Shown here: positions 26,130 through 35,922 of the stretch, piece by piece
Position numbering within the stretch: the stretch's first letter is position 1
Layout of the letters: each line of letters opens with the position of its first letter
Program-made: the position numbers and the translations under genes
The notes under the pieces: generated by a model
Told to the model about the DNA's origin: nothing
The model's input: the letters and a program-made list of their open reading frames with translations, nothing else
The model's database searches: none
From: Uliginosibacterium gangwonense DSM 18521
GTDB taxonomy: Bacteria > Pseudomonadota > Gammaproteobacteria > Burkholderiales > Rhodocyclaceae
DNA length: 64,000 bases
Assembly (NCBI RefSeq): GCF_000373965.1
Contig: NZ_KB892841.1
Coordinates: 52,330-116,329, forward strand
Direction of reading: 5' to 3'

Positions 26130-26828
26130 ATATGGACACACCAAAACTTAATAATATAGGCGGCAGCCCTATAGATACCGGGCTGTAACTGAAAATCTGA
26201 GCACATGCAAGTTCCGTTCCATCTCGCCAGGAACCGAAGCCCCAACGCTTTGCAGATTATCGCTCAACTGCAGAAAGGATGTGGGTCAATGGGACTCAGC
26301 ATCTAGGCACAGGAATCTGTGATATCAACCTGAATCGCATGCTGGCCTGATTTTGCGGTGGCGGAACGGCTCAGGATTGTGACGCACGCGCCCAACGCCT
26401 GAGCCCCCTGCGTAACGGCTTGGCCGATACCGCTATTGCCAACAATGATAACAAAGGAGATAGCAAGCACTGGTATTGGCACAAAAAAAACCGAATAGCA
26501 TTTACAGATTACGTTAAAAAAATATATTCCAAAATACTATTATTTACAAATTCTGCGCAATGAGACGTTCAAAATCTTCACGAATTTTATACGCACTCCG
26601 TTTTTTGGCTCACCTTCACGCGGCCTGCGCGCTCTCCCTAGAGATCGTAAACAGGCTAGTAGAACCCGGAGTTTTTCGAGGCACCCTATAAAGACATACC
26701 CTAGTTCTTGGTGTCACATCGTGTCTACCAGCAGACATTTGCGTAAGTTTTGTCTATAGCTTGTAAAGATAAATAAAGACTGAAGATAGTTAACAGGCCA
26801 GGGCATCTACAACAGAGAGGTGGGCATT
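26130..26828. other. AT-rich intergenic region before the second cytochrome-porin gene
   Basis: About 700 bases without a convincing gene. The middle part (about 26340-26470) is more GC-rich and reads like a short remnant of coding sequence ('RNGLADTAIANNDNKGD' in the + frame) that I cannot assign. The final 170 bases are AT-rich and probably hold the promoter of the next gene. Confidence 0.5.
26643..26655 (-). repeat. Right 13-bp inverted repeat
   Basis: GATCGTAAACAGG on the + strand, the exact reverse complement of the repeat at 25417-25429. Confidence 0.7.
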
Positions 26829-28307
26829 ATGCAAGGGACTTCCTGGGAAGCCGCTCCATGGGCGCGCCATGGCTTATCGGTGTTGCTGGGCTTGGTGATT
26901 CTGCTATTGGGGTGGTACGCCCCAGAATCTGAGGCCTTGCCGATCTTTGCCCGACAAACCGGACAAAATTGTGTCGCCTGCCATGCGGGGGGGCAGTTCC
27001 CGGAACTCACCCCTTATGGCCGTGCATTCAAACTCACTGGCTATACGCTTGGGGAGCGTACTGCACTTCCTGTGGCCTTTATGGCGGTGCTCACCGGTAC
27101 CAAGGTACGCAATACCAATGACCCCAATGGGAATTCCACTGCGGATTTCCCAGCCAAGAATAGAAGTGTGATTTTCAACACAGCCAGCCTTTTCCTGGGT
27201 GGCAAAATCACCGATAACCTGGGCGCCTTCATCCAGGTGACCAACAATAATTACGACCATCTTAGCCAGGACGGAGTCACCTGGAAGAACAAGTTCTATT
27301 CCGACAATACTGACCTGCGCTATGCCGATCGATTGATTGGCGAAAACCACGATCTGATCTTTGGCTTCTCGGTCAACAACAACCCGTCGGTATCGGATGT
27401 CTGGAATAGTGCGCCCGCCTGGGGTTATGACGTGGTGCCCGCCAGTGCCTGGGGTGGCGCCGTTGGCAAGATTCCACAAAGCCCGATGTTGGCGGGGGCC
27501 TTGGCACAAAAGGTGGTTGGGCTCAGTTCCTATGCCTACTGGAACAAGATGGTGTACGCAGAGTTTGCCGCCTATCGCACAGCCAATAATTCCCTCTCGG
27601 CACTCAGCCGTGGTTATACCACCCGTGACCAGTCTCTACCCCTGCTCTCGGGCATCACCCCTTATTGGCGATTGGCGCTGACCCATGAATGGGGTGCCCA
27701 CAATGCAATGCTGGGGGTGATGGGGCTCAGTGCCAAGCAACACACCGACGCAACGGATTCAAGCAGCCCGACGTGGAAGTACAACGACATTGGAATAGAT
27801 GCACAGTATCAGTACCTACTTGACCCGCACACGGTGACCACCGAAGTAAGCTATCTGCATGAGCGCATACATTACGACTCGGCCACCGCAGGGCAGCCGG
27901 GCGCCTACGATGCAGCGTTTGCAACGACGCTGCAATCTTTGAGCAATAGTTCGGATACGCTGGGGCTGTTCCGCGTCAAAACGGCTTATACCTATCAGGC
28001 AAAATATGGCGGAAGCATTGCATTCTTCAACTTGACGGGTAGTTACAACTCCGCCCGGCAAACAGGAGTAGGGAGCGACCCCACAGGCGGCGACACACTG
28101 CCATCCCTTAGCAACAACATCACCGGCAAACCTGACACCCGGGGCTGGACGATGGAGGTTTTCTGGCTCCCCGTGCAGTACGCCCGAGTCGGCCTACAGT
28201 ACACGCTATTCAACAGATACCAGGGAGCATCCAATAATTACGATGGTTGGGGGCGCCGAGCCAAGGACAATAACACGGTATTTTTCTATGTATGGGGGTC
28301 GTACTGA
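26829..28307 (+). CDS. Fused monoheme cytochrome c / outer-membrane barrel (Cyc2-like), copy 2
   Basis: 492 residues from the ATG at 26829, preceded by GAGAGGTG at a good distance; a GTG at 26820 is an alternative. Signal peptide ends near 'PESEA'. The N-terminal module 'LPIFARQTGQNCVACH' (heme motif CVACH, 48-52) and 'LTPYGRAFKLTGY' matches copy 1 closely. The barrel part is longer, Asn/Tyr/Gly-rich, and ends with aromatic Tyr after 'FYVWGS'. Both copies share 'FSVNNNP/ISLNNNP', 'SPML', 'DIGIDAQYQYL/DIGIDANFQYL' and a C-terminal 'RAKDNNT/KARDNNT'. The two are clear paralogues. Confidence 0.75.
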   Translation: MQGTSWEAAPWARHGLSVLLGLVILLLGWYAPESEALPIFARQTGQNCVACHAGGQFPELTPYGRAFKLTGYTLGERTALPVAFMAVLTGTKVRNTNDPNGNSTADFPAKNRSVIFNTASLFLGGKITDNLGAFIQVTNNNYDHLSQDGVTWKNKFYSDNTDLRYADRLIGENHDLIFGFSVNNNPSVSDVWNSAPAWGYDVVPASAWGGAVGKIPQSPMLAGALAQKVVGLSSYAYWNKMVYAEFAAYRTANNSLSALSRGYTTRDQSLPLLSGITPYWRLALTHEWGAHNAMLGVMGLSAKQHTDATDSSSPTWKYNDIGIDAQYQYLLDPHTVTTEVSYLHERIHYDSATAGQPGAYDAAFATTLQSLSNSSDTLGLFRVKTAYTYQAKYGGSIAFFNLTGSYNSARQTGVGSDPTGGDTLPSLSNNITGKPDTRGWTMEVFWLPVQYARVGLQYTLFNRYQGASNNYDGWGRRAKDNNTVFFYVWGSY

Positions 28308-28367
28308 TCCATGGAGAAGATTGATGTTTTCTGCCTGACAGACTTCATGAGCATATAGGGACCCGAA

Positions 28368-29024
28368 ATGAAAAATACATTTATTGCCTTGACCATCGTG
28401 GCCACGCTGACGACTGCGGCCTGCACCAACCTGGAACGTTCGCGCAGCCTGGGCAATCCGGCGGTATCTGGACGGGTACTGGCCGAACAGGTTTGTTCAA
28501 ACTGCCATGGCCGCACCGGCGTTTCGATCTCGCCCAATTTCCCCAATCTTGCGGCCCAGACGGAGCCTTACCTGGTGGGGCAACTCACAGAATTTCGGGG
28601 GCATAGCCGCTCAGACCCGGCGGGCTTTGAATATATGTGGGGCTTGAGTCGGCATTTGACGGATGAGCAAATCGCGAGTCTGGCGGCCTACTACGCTGCA
28701 CAAAACCCGAAGGCGCCTCCGGTACGCGCCCATGCACAATGGGCAAACGCAGGCCAAAAGATATTTTCAGAGGGAATTGCTGATCAGGGCATCCCGCCAT
28801 GCATGTCTTGCCATGGGCCACAGGGACAAGGCAATGCAACTTTCCCGCGCCTTGCCAGCCAGCACTCGGACTACCTCATCAAGCAACTTATGGTATTCCA
28901 GAGAACGGATGAACGCCCAGAGGGGAGCATCATGAAAACCGTCGCGCACGGCCTGACGGAACAGAACATGCGCGACGTGGCGGAGTATCTCCAAACACTG
29001 GAAACACCGCTAGAAGCACACTAG
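28368..29024 (+). CDS. Diheme cytochrome c4-type lipoprotein
   Basis: 218 residues. The lipobox 'LTTAAC' puts the lipidated Cys at 19, so the protein is membrane-anchored on the periplasmic side. Two c-heme motifs CSNCH (43-47) and CMSCH (145-149) lie in two similar halves; candidate Met ligands are M90 and M189. This is the cytochrome c4 plan: a two-domain electron shuttle. It follows copy 2 of the cytochrome-porin by 60 bases and would be its periplasmic electron acceptor. The same-strand order porin-then-cytochrome repeats the first module. Confidence 0.9.
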   Translation: MKNTFIALTIVATLTTAACTNLERSRSLGNPAVSGRVLAEQVCSNCHGRTGVSISPNFPNLAAQTEPYLVGQLTEFRGHSRSDPAGFEYMWGLSRHLTDEQIASLAAYYAAQNPKAPPVRAHAQWANAGQKIFSEGIADQGIPPCMSCHGPQGQGNATFPRLASQHSDYLIKQLMVFQRTDERPEGSIMKTVAHGLTEQNMRDVAEYLQTLETPLEAH

Positions 29025-29027
29025 ACA

Positions 29028-29537
29028 TTAGCCTCTGGACACCTTAGAGGCATCAATTAGAGCCCTCGCCAGAGCTATCAAGTCGTCAAGTGCAGATCGT
29101 ATATCTTTGGAAATGTTCAGCACTTCCTCTGGAGTCATGCTGTCTTCTTTTATCATGTGCTCACCTCCTTTGGAAAAGGTTAGAAGTGACGCTTTGGCTT
29201 CTTCGGAAACAGGCACAGCATCTCCGAATAGCTCGTCATGAGCCATGCTCCAAAAACCATGAACAACCCTGTTTCTTGATGGCAACAGTTGGTTTTCGAT
29301 TTTATTCCGGAGTGTTTTGTATTCATCAAGAATAGAAGGTTCGCATTTTTTGTTGTCTATCAGGCGCGGAATCATTGCAGTCCAACTGCGTATGTTTGCC
29401 GCATTGGTTAGCACCAATCCGCGCTCAATACCAACCCCTGACATTTTGCAGATAATGATCTGCAAGTGAAGTTCCAAGCGTGACCATTCATAGGTCACGC
29501 GACCTATTGCTTCAAAGTGAGCAGGTGTTGTCGTCAC
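29028..29537 (-). CDS. Hypothetical HEPN-like protein
   Basis: 169 residues from a GTG at 29537, largely helical, no signal peptide. 'LLPSRNRVVHGFW' contains an R-N-x3-H arrangement (Rx4H) typical of HEPN-domain proteins, some of which are RNases of toxin or defence systems. 'EWSRLELHLQIIIC' near the N-terminus resembles helices of HEPN-like families. No antitoxin-like partner is adjacent. Lower GC than the housekeeping genes, and it sits at the right border of the accessory region. The family is not recognised with certainty. Confidence 0.55.
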   Translation of the reverse strand: MTTTPAHFEAIGRVTYEWSRLELHLQIIICKMSGVGIERGLVLTNAANIRSWTAMIPRLIDNKKCEPSILDEYKTLRNKIENQLLPSRNRVVHGFWSMAHDELFGDAVPVSEEAKASLLTFSKGGEHMIKEDSMTPEEVLNISKDIRSALDDLIALARALIDASKVSRG

Positions 29538-29563
29538 AATTTCAAAATTTCTTTAAGTGTTAA

Positions 29564-30301
29564 TCAACCCTGCCGTTGACGCCGCGCCTCAAACAGGCAA
29601 ATCCCTGATGCGACGGATACGTTGAGGCTCTCGACGCTGCCGTACATGGGGATCTTCGCCAGTTCGTCGCAGGTATCCCGCGTGAGGCGGCGCAGGCCGT
29701 CGCCTTCGGCGCCCAGCACCCAGGCAGTCGGGACTTTCTGGTCGATCTCGTAGATTGATTTAATGGCCTCACCTGCCGCGCCGATGCACCACACTCCGGC
29801 TTCCTGCATTTCACGCAGGCTACGGGCCAAGTTGGTCACCACGATGTAGGGCACAGTATCGGCGGCACCACTGGCGACTTTCATGGCAGTGGCATTCAGG
29901 CCCACGGCACGATCCTTGGGCACGACCACGGCATGGGCACCGGCAGCATCGGCCACACGCAGGCAAGCGCCCAGGTTGTGGGGGTCTTGGATGCCGTCGA
30001 GCACCAGGATCAGCGCGGATTCGGTAAGGTTATCCAGCACATCGTCCAGATGCAGTGCCTTTTGACGGGCGTCGATCTTGGCGACCACGCCTTGGTGGCG
30101 GTGGGTGCCTGCCATCCCTTCAAGGCGCGCAGAATCAGTGGGGAAGATGCGCACACCAGCGGCTTCGGCCTTGGTGAGCAACTCGCGGGCGCGGGCATCA
30201 CCGCGTTGGGCAGCCACATGGATTTCAATAATGGATTCCGGGTCGTGACGCAGTTTGGCGGTCACGGCATGAAAGCCATGGATAAAGCGGGTTTCAAGCA
30301 C
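29564..30301 (-). CDS. rlmB: 23S rRNA (guanosine-2'-O-)-methyltransferase RlmB
   Basis: A GTG at 30301 gives '[17 protein letters not shown]', the expected start; AAAGGAA lies 8 bases upstream and the start overlaps the rnr stop by 8 bases. The longer frame that continues upstream is antisense-like rnr sequence in another frame. 245 residues, close to the E. coli length. SpoU motifs: '[20 protein letters not shown]', '[13 protein letters not shown]' and '[14 protein letters not shown]'. It methylates G2251 of 23S rRNA. The rnr-rlmB order matches E. coli. Confidence 0.95.
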   Translation of the reverse strand: MLETRFIHGFHAVTAKLRHDPESIIEIHVAAQRGDARARELLTKAEAAGVRIFPTDSARLEGMAGTHRHQGVVAKIDARQKALHLDDVLDNLTESALILVLDGIQDPHNLGACLRVADAAGAHAVVVPKDRAVGLNATAMKVASGAADTVPYIVVTNLARSLREMQEAGVWCIGAAGEAIKSIYEIDQKVPTAWVLGAEGDGLRRLTRDTCDELAKIPMYGSVESLNVSVASGICLFEARRQRQG

Positions 30302-32900
30302 GACGTGTTCCTTTATTACTCGTTTTCTTGCTGTTCTTGCCGCCTGCATGCTTTGCCCCAGGCTTTGCGGCGGGCTTGCGCCCCTCGGTCTTGGCCTTGG
30401 GCGCGCCACGCTTGGGCTGCATGCCGGGCATGTCGCGCCATGAAGGCGGCTCATCAGCATCGACAGGGGGCGCAGTATCGCCGATTTGGGCGTTCTTTGC
30501 GCCTTTTGCGGTGTCTTTGGCTGTCTTGCCGACACGTTCAGTGACGCGTGCCGGGCCTTCGATAAGGCGGAAATCGATCTTGCGCGATTCCAGATCCACC
30601 CGCACCAGTTGCACCTTGACCCGGTCAGCCAGACGGAAACGCTGGCCGGTACGTTCCCCCACCAGTTCATGGCGGGCTTCGTCGAAGTGGAAGTAGTCCG
30701 CCCCAAGGTCAGAGATATGCACCAGCCCTTCGACAAACAGCTCGTCCAGGGTCACAAAGATGCCGAATGGCACGGCTGCGGTGATGTTGCCGGTGTATTG
30801 CTCCCCCACTCGGTCCTGCATGTAGAAGCATTTGAGCCAGGATTCTACATCTCGGCTGGCTTCATCCGCCCGGCGCTCGGTCTGCGAGCAATGCACACCG
30901 ATGTCTTCCCACAATGCCTTGAGGGCAGCCTTGGCGCTGGAGCGTTTGCCGCTTTGGCTTTTCTCGGCCGCTACGAACTCGGCATCCGCCTCCCGCACCG
31001 GGCGACCCTTACGGCGGCGGGTATCCTTGAGCAGTTCGACACCTCCGCTGGCAGGCTGGTATTGAGTCTTTTGCAGCACGGCCTTGATGGCGCGATGCAC
31101 CAACAGGTCCGGATAGCGCCGGATCGGCGAGGTGAAGTGGGTATAGGCCTCGTAGGCCAGACCGAAGTGGCCAACATTATCCGGGCTGTATTGCGCCTGT
31201 TGCAGGGAGCGCAGCATCACCGTCTGGATCAGTTGGGCTTCGGGGCGCTCCTTGATCTTGTCGACCACCTTGGCAAAGTCGGCCGCCTGAGGGCTATCGC
31301 CCCCGCCAAGGCTAAGGCCGAATTCGGCCAGAAACTCGCGCAGATTTCCCAGTTTCTCTGCAGTGGGGCCCGCATGCACACGATAGAGCGAAGGATGTTC
31401 ATGCTTCTGGAGGAATTCGGAGGCGCAGACATTGGCCGCCAGCATGCACTCTTCGATCAGGCGATGAGCATCATTGCGGGACTCGGGCACGATCCGTTCG
31501 ATCTTGCCCTCGTCACCGAACACCATCTTGGTCTCAACCGTCTCGAACTCGATCGCGCCACGCTTGGCACGGGCCTTGAGCAGGATGCGGAAGAGTACAT
31601 CGAGCGTTTCCAGATGCGGCAGTAGCTCACCCAGCTCAGTGCGCATGGCTTCGTCCTGCTCGTACAGGGCAGCGGCGACCTTGGTATAGGTGAGGCGGGC
31701 GTGAGAGAACATCACCGCCGGGTAAAAGCGATAAGCCTTGATCACGCCCGTGGCGTTGATCGACATATCGCAGACCATGCACAAGCGCTCGACCTCCGGG
31801 TTAAGTGAGCATAAACCGTTGGAGAGTTTCTCCGGCAGCATCGGGATCACCCGGCGCGGGAAGTAGACCGAATTGCCTCGGGCCAGCGCTTCGTTATCCA
31901 GCTCGGTGCCCGGCTGCACGTAATGGCTCACATCTGCAATCGCCACCAGCAGACGATAACCTTTGCCCTGCTTTTCGCAATACACGGCATCGTCGAAGTC
32001 TTTCGCGGTTTCACCGTCAATGGTCACCAGGGGCAGATGGCGGATGTCTTCGCGCCCATCCGTCCAGTCTTTCTTGCGTACGGCAGAAGGTAGCTTGCGC
32101 GCCTCGGCCTTGACCTCGGCAGAGAATTCAAAGGGCAGATCGTGCTTGCGCAGCGCGATCTCGATTTCCATACCATCGTCGGCATAGCCCCCCAAGGTTT
32201 CGACGATGCGCCCGATAGGCTGGTTGTTGGAGGTGGGTTGCTGGGTCAGCTCCACCGTCACCACCTGCCCGGCTACCGGTTTGCGTTTGCCGGTTTCCGG
32301 CACCAGGAGGATGTTCTGATTGATACGGCGGTTCTCCGGGGCCACAAAGGCCACCCCCTGCTCGACGACCACACGGCCCACAATGCGGGTATTGGCGCGC
32401 GAGAGCACTTCAACGATCTTGCCCTCACGCCGCCCACGCTGATCCAGCCCCGCCACGCGCACCAGGACGCGGTCGCCATGCAGCACTTCGCGCATGGAGC
32501 GGGGGCCGAGGAACATGTCGTCCGATCCATCATCAGGGATCAGGAAACCGAAGCCATCCGGGTGGCCTTCAACGCGCCCCGGAATCAGCGCAGCGCGATC
32601 CGGCAGAATGTAGGCGCCGCGCCTGTTGCACATCACCTGCCCGTCACGCTCCATGGCGCGTACGCGGCGGGCGAAATCTTCCAGCTCTCCCGTCTGGATA
32701 TCCAGCGCCTGCGCCAGTTCGCTCCCTTCAAGGGGACGCCCGGCGTGCTCCAGGATTTGCACAATGTATTCCCGAGAGGGCAAGGGATAGGGGTACTTGG
32801 CCGCCTCGCGCTCAAAATAAGGATCGGCACGGCGAATGGCGGAGAGCTTGGCGTTACTCGTATTTTTTTTCATTTTTCTTTTGTCAGATTGTTGACTCAT
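30294..32900 (-). CDS. rnr: Ribonuclease R
   Basis: 868 residues. Helix-turn-helix/OB start, cold-shock domains, a central RNB catalytic domain ('[17 protein letters not shown]' with the Asp cluster and '[20 protein letters not shown]'), an S1 domain ('[18 protein letters not shown]') and a long basic tail. It degrades structured RNA 3' to 5', including defective rRNA and tRNA. The ATG at 32900 is used; M10 (32873) is an alternative. The 5' end overlaps the promoter of the divergent tRNA-Leu gene. rlmB is in the same transcript. Confidence 0.96.
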   Translation of the reverse strand: MSQQSDKRKMKKNTSNAKLSAIRRADPYFEREAAKYPYPLPSREYIVQILEHAGRPLEGSELAQALDIQTGELEDFARRVRAMERDGQVMCNRRGAYILPDRAALIPGRVEGHPDGFGFLIPDDGSDDMFLGPRSMREVLHGDRVLVRVAGLDQRGRREGKIVEVLSRANTRIVGRVVVEQGVAFVAPENRRINQNILLVPETGKRKPVAGQVVTVELTQQPTSNNQPIGRIVETLGGYADDGMEIEIALRKHDLPFEFSAEVKAEARKLPSAVRKKDWTDGREDIRHLPLVTIDGETAKDFDDAVYCEKQGKGYRLLVAIADVSHYVQPGTELDNEALARGNSVYFPRRVIPMLPEKLSNGLCSLNPEVERLCMVCDMSINATGVIKAYRFYPAVMFSHARLTYTKVAAALYEQDEAMRTELGELLPHLETLDVLFRILLKARAKRGAIEFETVETKMVFGDEGKIERIVPESRNDAHRLIEECMLAANVCASEFLQKHEHPSLYRVHAGPTAEKLGNLREFLAEFGLSLGGGDSPQAADFAKVVDKIKERPEAQLIQTVMLRSLQQAQYSPDNVGHFGLAYEAYTHFTSPIRRYPDLLVHRAIKAVLQKTQYQPASGGVELLKDTRRRKGRPVREADAEFVAAEKSQSGKRSSAKAALKALWEDIGVHCSQTERRADEASRDVESWLKCFYMQDRVGEQYTGNITAAVPFGIFVTLDELFVEGLVHISDLGADYFHFDEARHELVGERTGQRFRLADRVKVQLVRVDLESRKIDFRLIEGPARVTERVGKTAKDTAKGAKNAQIGDTAPPVDADEPPSWRDMPGMQPKRGAPKAKTEGRKPAAKPGAKHAGGKNSKKTSNKGTRRA

Positions 32901-32919
32901 TTTTCGGATACTCTATAAT
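32892..32919 (+). promoter_or_regulatory. Promoter of tRNA-Leu
   Basis: TTGACT (32892-32897), 16 bases, TATAAT (32914-32919), 31 bases before the tRNA. The -35 element overlaps the first codons of rnr, which is divergent. Confidence 0.8.
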
Positions 32920-32950
32920 TCGTTTCCTCGCTGCTGCTGACGCAGCGAAT

Positions 32951-33035
32951 GCCCAGGTGGCGAAATTGGTAGACGCGCTAGTTTCAGGTACTAGTGCCGC
33001 AAGGTGTGGAGGTTCGAGTCCTCTCCTGGGCACCA
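32951..33035 (+). tRNA. tRNA-Leu (anticodon CAG)
   Basis: Acceptor arms GCCCAGG and CCTGGGC close the molecule, with discriminator A and an encoded CCA. Anticodon loop TTCAGGT gives CAG, reading CTG codons. A variable arm is present (class II tRNA), and the T loop is GTTCGAGTC. A promoter and a terminator flank it, so it is a single-gene unit. Confidence 0.97.
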
Positions 33036-33050
33036 AGATTTCGCAGAGAA

Positions 33051-33082
33051 AGCCAGATCCCCGGATCTGGCTTTTTTCTTTT
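33051..33082 (+). terminator. Terminator after tRNA-Leu
   Basis: Stem arms AGCCAGATC and GATCTGGCT with loop CCCG, followed by TTTTTTCTTTT. Confidence 0.9.
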
Positions 33083-33189
33083 CTGCGCGGCTTGCGACAG
33101 ATTGCATTGAGTTGGTTTGTAATGCTTGTATTCCTTGTTTTTGTTATCAGGGGAAGCAGGCAACAGGCCCTCTTCCCCCGTCTTTTTTT

Positions 33190-33218
33190 GTGTAGCAGCC
33201 CTTCACAGGCTGCCACAC
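33190..33218. repeat. Hairpin between tRNA-Leu and purA
   Basis: Near-perfect arms GTGTAGCAGCC and GGCTGCCACAC with a 7-base loop. The T run lies on the wrong side for a normal terminator on either strand, so its job is unclear. Confidence 0.5.
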
Positions 33219-33227
33219 CTTCACAGT

Positions 33228-34541
33228 TTAGCAGGCATCAAACGGATGCTTGCGCAAAATCGTCTCATCGCGCTCAGGGCCTGTCGACACAATGGCGATA
33301 GGCACTTCGCTCAATGCTTCGATCCGTGCCAAATAGGCTTGGGCATTGGCCGGCAGATCCTCCCAACGCTTGACGCCAAAGGTGCTCTGCGTCCAACCCG
33401 GCATGGTTTCATAGATCGGCTCACAGGCGGCGACATCGTCGGCGCCGATCGGCAGCAGCTCAACCTTCTTGCCATGCAGCATGTAGCCGGTGCAGATCTT
33501 CAGTTCCGACAGGCCATCGAGCACATCAAGCTTGGTGATGCACAGGCCGGTCAGCCCATTGATGTAGGACGAGCGACGCAGTGCGGCCACATCGAACCAG
33601 CCACAACGGCGCTTGCGCCCGGTGACTGTACCGAATTCACGCCCCACGCGGGACATTTGCTCGCCCGGCGTGCCTGCCGTTTCGATATCCAGTTCGCTGG
33701 GGAATGGGCCACCGCCCACACGGGTACAGTAAGCCTTGGTAATGCCCAGCACGTAGTGCAGCATGCCAGGGCCCACGCCCGAACCCGCTGCGGCTTGGCC
33801 AGCTACGCAGTTGGACGAAGTCACGAAGGGATAAGTTCCGTGGTCGATATCCAGCAGCGTGCCTTGGGCGCCTTCAAACAGCAGATTCTTCCCGGCCTTG
33901 TTGGCGGCGTAGAGATCAGCCGACACATCCGTGATCATCGGGCGGATGGCTTCTGCATCCTGCATGGCCTGATCGTAAACGGTCTGGAAGTCCACCGCCT
34001 CAGCGCCCAGATACTGGGTCAGCACGAAGTTGTGATAGTCCAGCACTTCGCGCAGCTTGGTGGCAAAGCGCTCCGGGTAGAACAGGTCATACACGCGTAG
34101 CGCACGGCGGGCTACTTTGTCGGCATAGGTCGGGCCAATGCCCTTGCCGGTGGTGCCAATCTTGTCGGCAGCGCACTTCTTGGCTTCGCGGGCGCGATCC
34201 AGGGCGGAGTGATACGCCAGGATCAGCGGGCATCCCGGGCTGATCTTCAGGCGCGAGCGCACTTCGATACCATCTTTTTCCAGGATTGCAATCTCAGAGA
34301 GCAGGTGATGCACATCCAGCACCACGCCATTGCCGATGTAGCATTGCGTGCCTGGGCGCACAATGCCAGAAGGCACGAGGTTGAGCTTGTACTCTTTGCT
34401 GCCGATTACAAGCGTATGACCTGCGTTATGCCCGCCCTGGAAGCGCACCACGCCACCGGCATGGTCCGTCAGCCAATCCACGATCTTGCCTTTGCCTTCG
34501 TCACCCCACTGTGTGCCGACGACAACCACATTCTTAGCCAT
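33228..34541 (-). CDS. purA: Adenylosuccinate synthetase
   Basis: 437 residues from the ATG at 34541 ('[19 protein letters not shown]'). It joins IMP and aspartate using GTP in AMP synthesis. The GDEGKGK P-loop-like motif, '[14 protein letters not shown]' and '[12 protein letters not shown]' are visible. It is the last gene of the hfq-to-purA run; hisZ is immediately upstream, the order found in many Betaproteobacteria. Confidence 0.97.
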   Translation of the reverse strand: MAKNVVVVGTQWGDEGKGKIVDWLTDHAGGVVRFQGGHNAGHTLVIGSKEYKLNLVPSGIVRPGTQCYIGNGVVLDVHHLLSEIAILEKDGIEVRSRLKISPGCPLILAYHSALDRAREAKKCAADKIGTTGKGIGPTYADKVARRALRVYDLFYPERFATKLREVLDYHNFVLTQYLGAEAVDFQTVYDQAMQDAEAIRPMITDVSADLYAANKAGKNLLFEGAQGTLLDIDHGTYPFVTSSNCVAGQAAAGSGVGPGMLHYVLGITKAYCTRVGGGPFPSELDIETAGTPGEQMSRVGREFGTVTGRKRRCGWFDVAALRRSSYINGLTGLCITKLDVLDGLSELKICTGYMLHGKKVELLPIGADDVAACEPIYETMPGWTQSTFGVKRWEDLPANAQAYLARIEALSEVPIAIVSTGPERDETILRKHPFDAC

Positions 34542-34551
34542 GCCAGTTCCC

Positions 34552-35715
34552 TTACTCTTCAAGTGGAACAACGCACCAGGCGCCATCCCTTGCAATAATC
34601 TTGCGGTCACAACCTGCTTCACGCCAGGAGCCTTCGTGCCCCGGCAATTCCCGTTGTACGGACTCCCCGGCCTGACGCAGGCAGACCACCAGGGCAGTCA
34701 ATTCTGAATCCGTCGAATACGGAGCCAGGATTGCGCCGACGCCCTGCTCCGAGGCGGTGGACGCCGCCACCAACTCGCGCAGATCCAGGCTGAAGCCAGT
34801 TGCCGGACGCTTGCGCCCGAACACGCGACCCACGTTGTCGTAACGCCCACCCAGCGCCAGTGCGGTGGGTGAGGCACCACAGTAGGCCGAGAACATCAGG
34901 CCAGTGTGGTAGTGGTAGCCGCGCAGATCCGCGAGGTCATAGCTCAAGGGCAGATCGCTCAGGTGCTTGGCCAGGTGGAGCATTTCATCCAGCGCGTCGC
35001 GCACGCCAGCGACATCCGGCAGCACGCTGCGGGCACGCACCAACACATTGGCGTCGCCATACAGTTCCGGCAGCGCCAGCAAAGCACTGCGGGCAGGTTC
35101 GGCCAGGGGAGCGACGAATTCGCGCAGCCCCGGCACATCCTTGGCCTGGAGAATGCCAAACAGCTCTTCCTTGTCACGTTGGTCCAGCCCCGCCATATCG
35201 CTCAGCGCCTGGAAGATGCCCACGTGACCCACATCGATCCGGCTTGCGGCCAGCGTGGCCAATTCCAGCGTGCGCGCAAGCAGGCGGAGAATTTCCACAT
35301 CGGCCTCAATCCCGGCGTGGCCGTAGATTTCCGCACCGATCTGGATCGGTTCGCGCGAAGCCGTCATGGTGCGCGGCATGGCATGCACCACCGATCCACA
35401 GTAGCACAGCCGCGTCACCCCCGCCCGGTTGAGCAGATGGGCATCAATCCGCGTGACCTGCGGCGTGATGTCCGCCCGCAAGCCCAGGGTGTGACCGGAG
35501 ACCTGATCGACGAACTTGTAAGTGGAATCGTTCATGTCCTGCCCGGCCCCGGAAATCAGGCCATCGAGGTATTCCACACTGGGTGGAATCACATATTGGT
35601 AACCCTGAACGCGAAACTCGTCGAGCAGGGCTCGGCGCAGGGTTTCGAGGCGCAGTGCCCGGGCAGGCAGCACATCCTCAAAGTATTCGGGCAGAGCCCA
35701 GCTTGGCAACGCCAT
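34552..35715 (-). CDS. hisZ: ATP phosphoribosyltransferase regulatory subunit HisZ
   Basis: 387 residues, class II aminoacyl-tRNA synthetase-like ('[15 protein letters not shown]', '[14 protein letters not shown]'), shorter than HisRS and without its anticodon-binding domain. HisZ activates the short form of HisG in histidine synthesis. It is not itself a synthetase; the true hisS is at 42.9 kb. Between purA and the DUF2065 gene. Confidence 0.94.
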   Translation of the reverse strand: MALPSWALPEYFEDVLPARALRLETLRRALLDEFRVQGYQYVIPPSVEYLDGLISGAGQDMNDSTYKFVDQVSGHTLGLRADITPQVTRIDAHLLNRAGVTRLCYCGSVVHAMPRTMTASREPIQIGAEIYGHAGIEADVEILRLLARTLELATLAASRIDVGHVGIFQALSDMAGLDQRDKEELFGILQAKDVPGLREFVAPLAEPARSALLALPELYGDANVLVRARSVLPDVAGVRDALDEMLHLAKHLSDLPLSYDLADLRGYHYHTGLMFSAYCGASPTALALGGRYDNVGRVFGRKRPATGFSLDLRELVAASTASEQGVGAILAPYSTDSELTALVVCLRQAGESVQRELPGHEGSWREAGCDRKIIARDGAWCVVPLEE

Positions 35716-35727
35716 GACAGCAACCGA

Positions 35728-35910
35728 TTATTTAAAGATGAACAGGAAGATCAACCCGAGCAGCATGGAACTCAATCCGATAAAGCGGATCTGTCCATCA
35801 GCCATCCGAGTGATGCGTTGGAACGTCTCGCGCCAAAGCTTTGGCGCGAGTAATGGGATGATCCCTTCGAGCACCAGCATCAAGGCCAGGGCGCTGAACA
35901 GGAGCTTCAA
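35728..35910 (-). CDS. DUF2065 small membrane protein
   Basis: 60 residues with two hydrophobic helices ('LLFSALALMLVLEGIIPLL' and 'FIGLSSMLLGLIFLFI'), the typical DUF2065 plan, encoded between hflC and hisZ/purA as in other Proteobacteria. Function unknown; the location suggests a link to HflKC. Confidence 0.88.
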   Translation of the reverse strand: MKLLFSALALMLVLEGIIPLLAPKLWRETFQRITRMADGQIRFIGLSSMLLGLIFLFIFK

Positions 35911-35922
35911 GATGACACCTTC

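Larger units (their letters stand above)
25417..26655. mobile_element. Putative IS-derived segment bounded by inverted repeats
   Basis: A 1239-bp segment with perfect 13-bp terminal inverted repeats, IS-like in size and ends. No transposase frame is visible; the only recognisable gene is the GFA-family one. No convincing target-site duplication. It could be a decayed insertion sequence with its transposase replaced, or a non-autonomous element. Confidence 0.4.
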
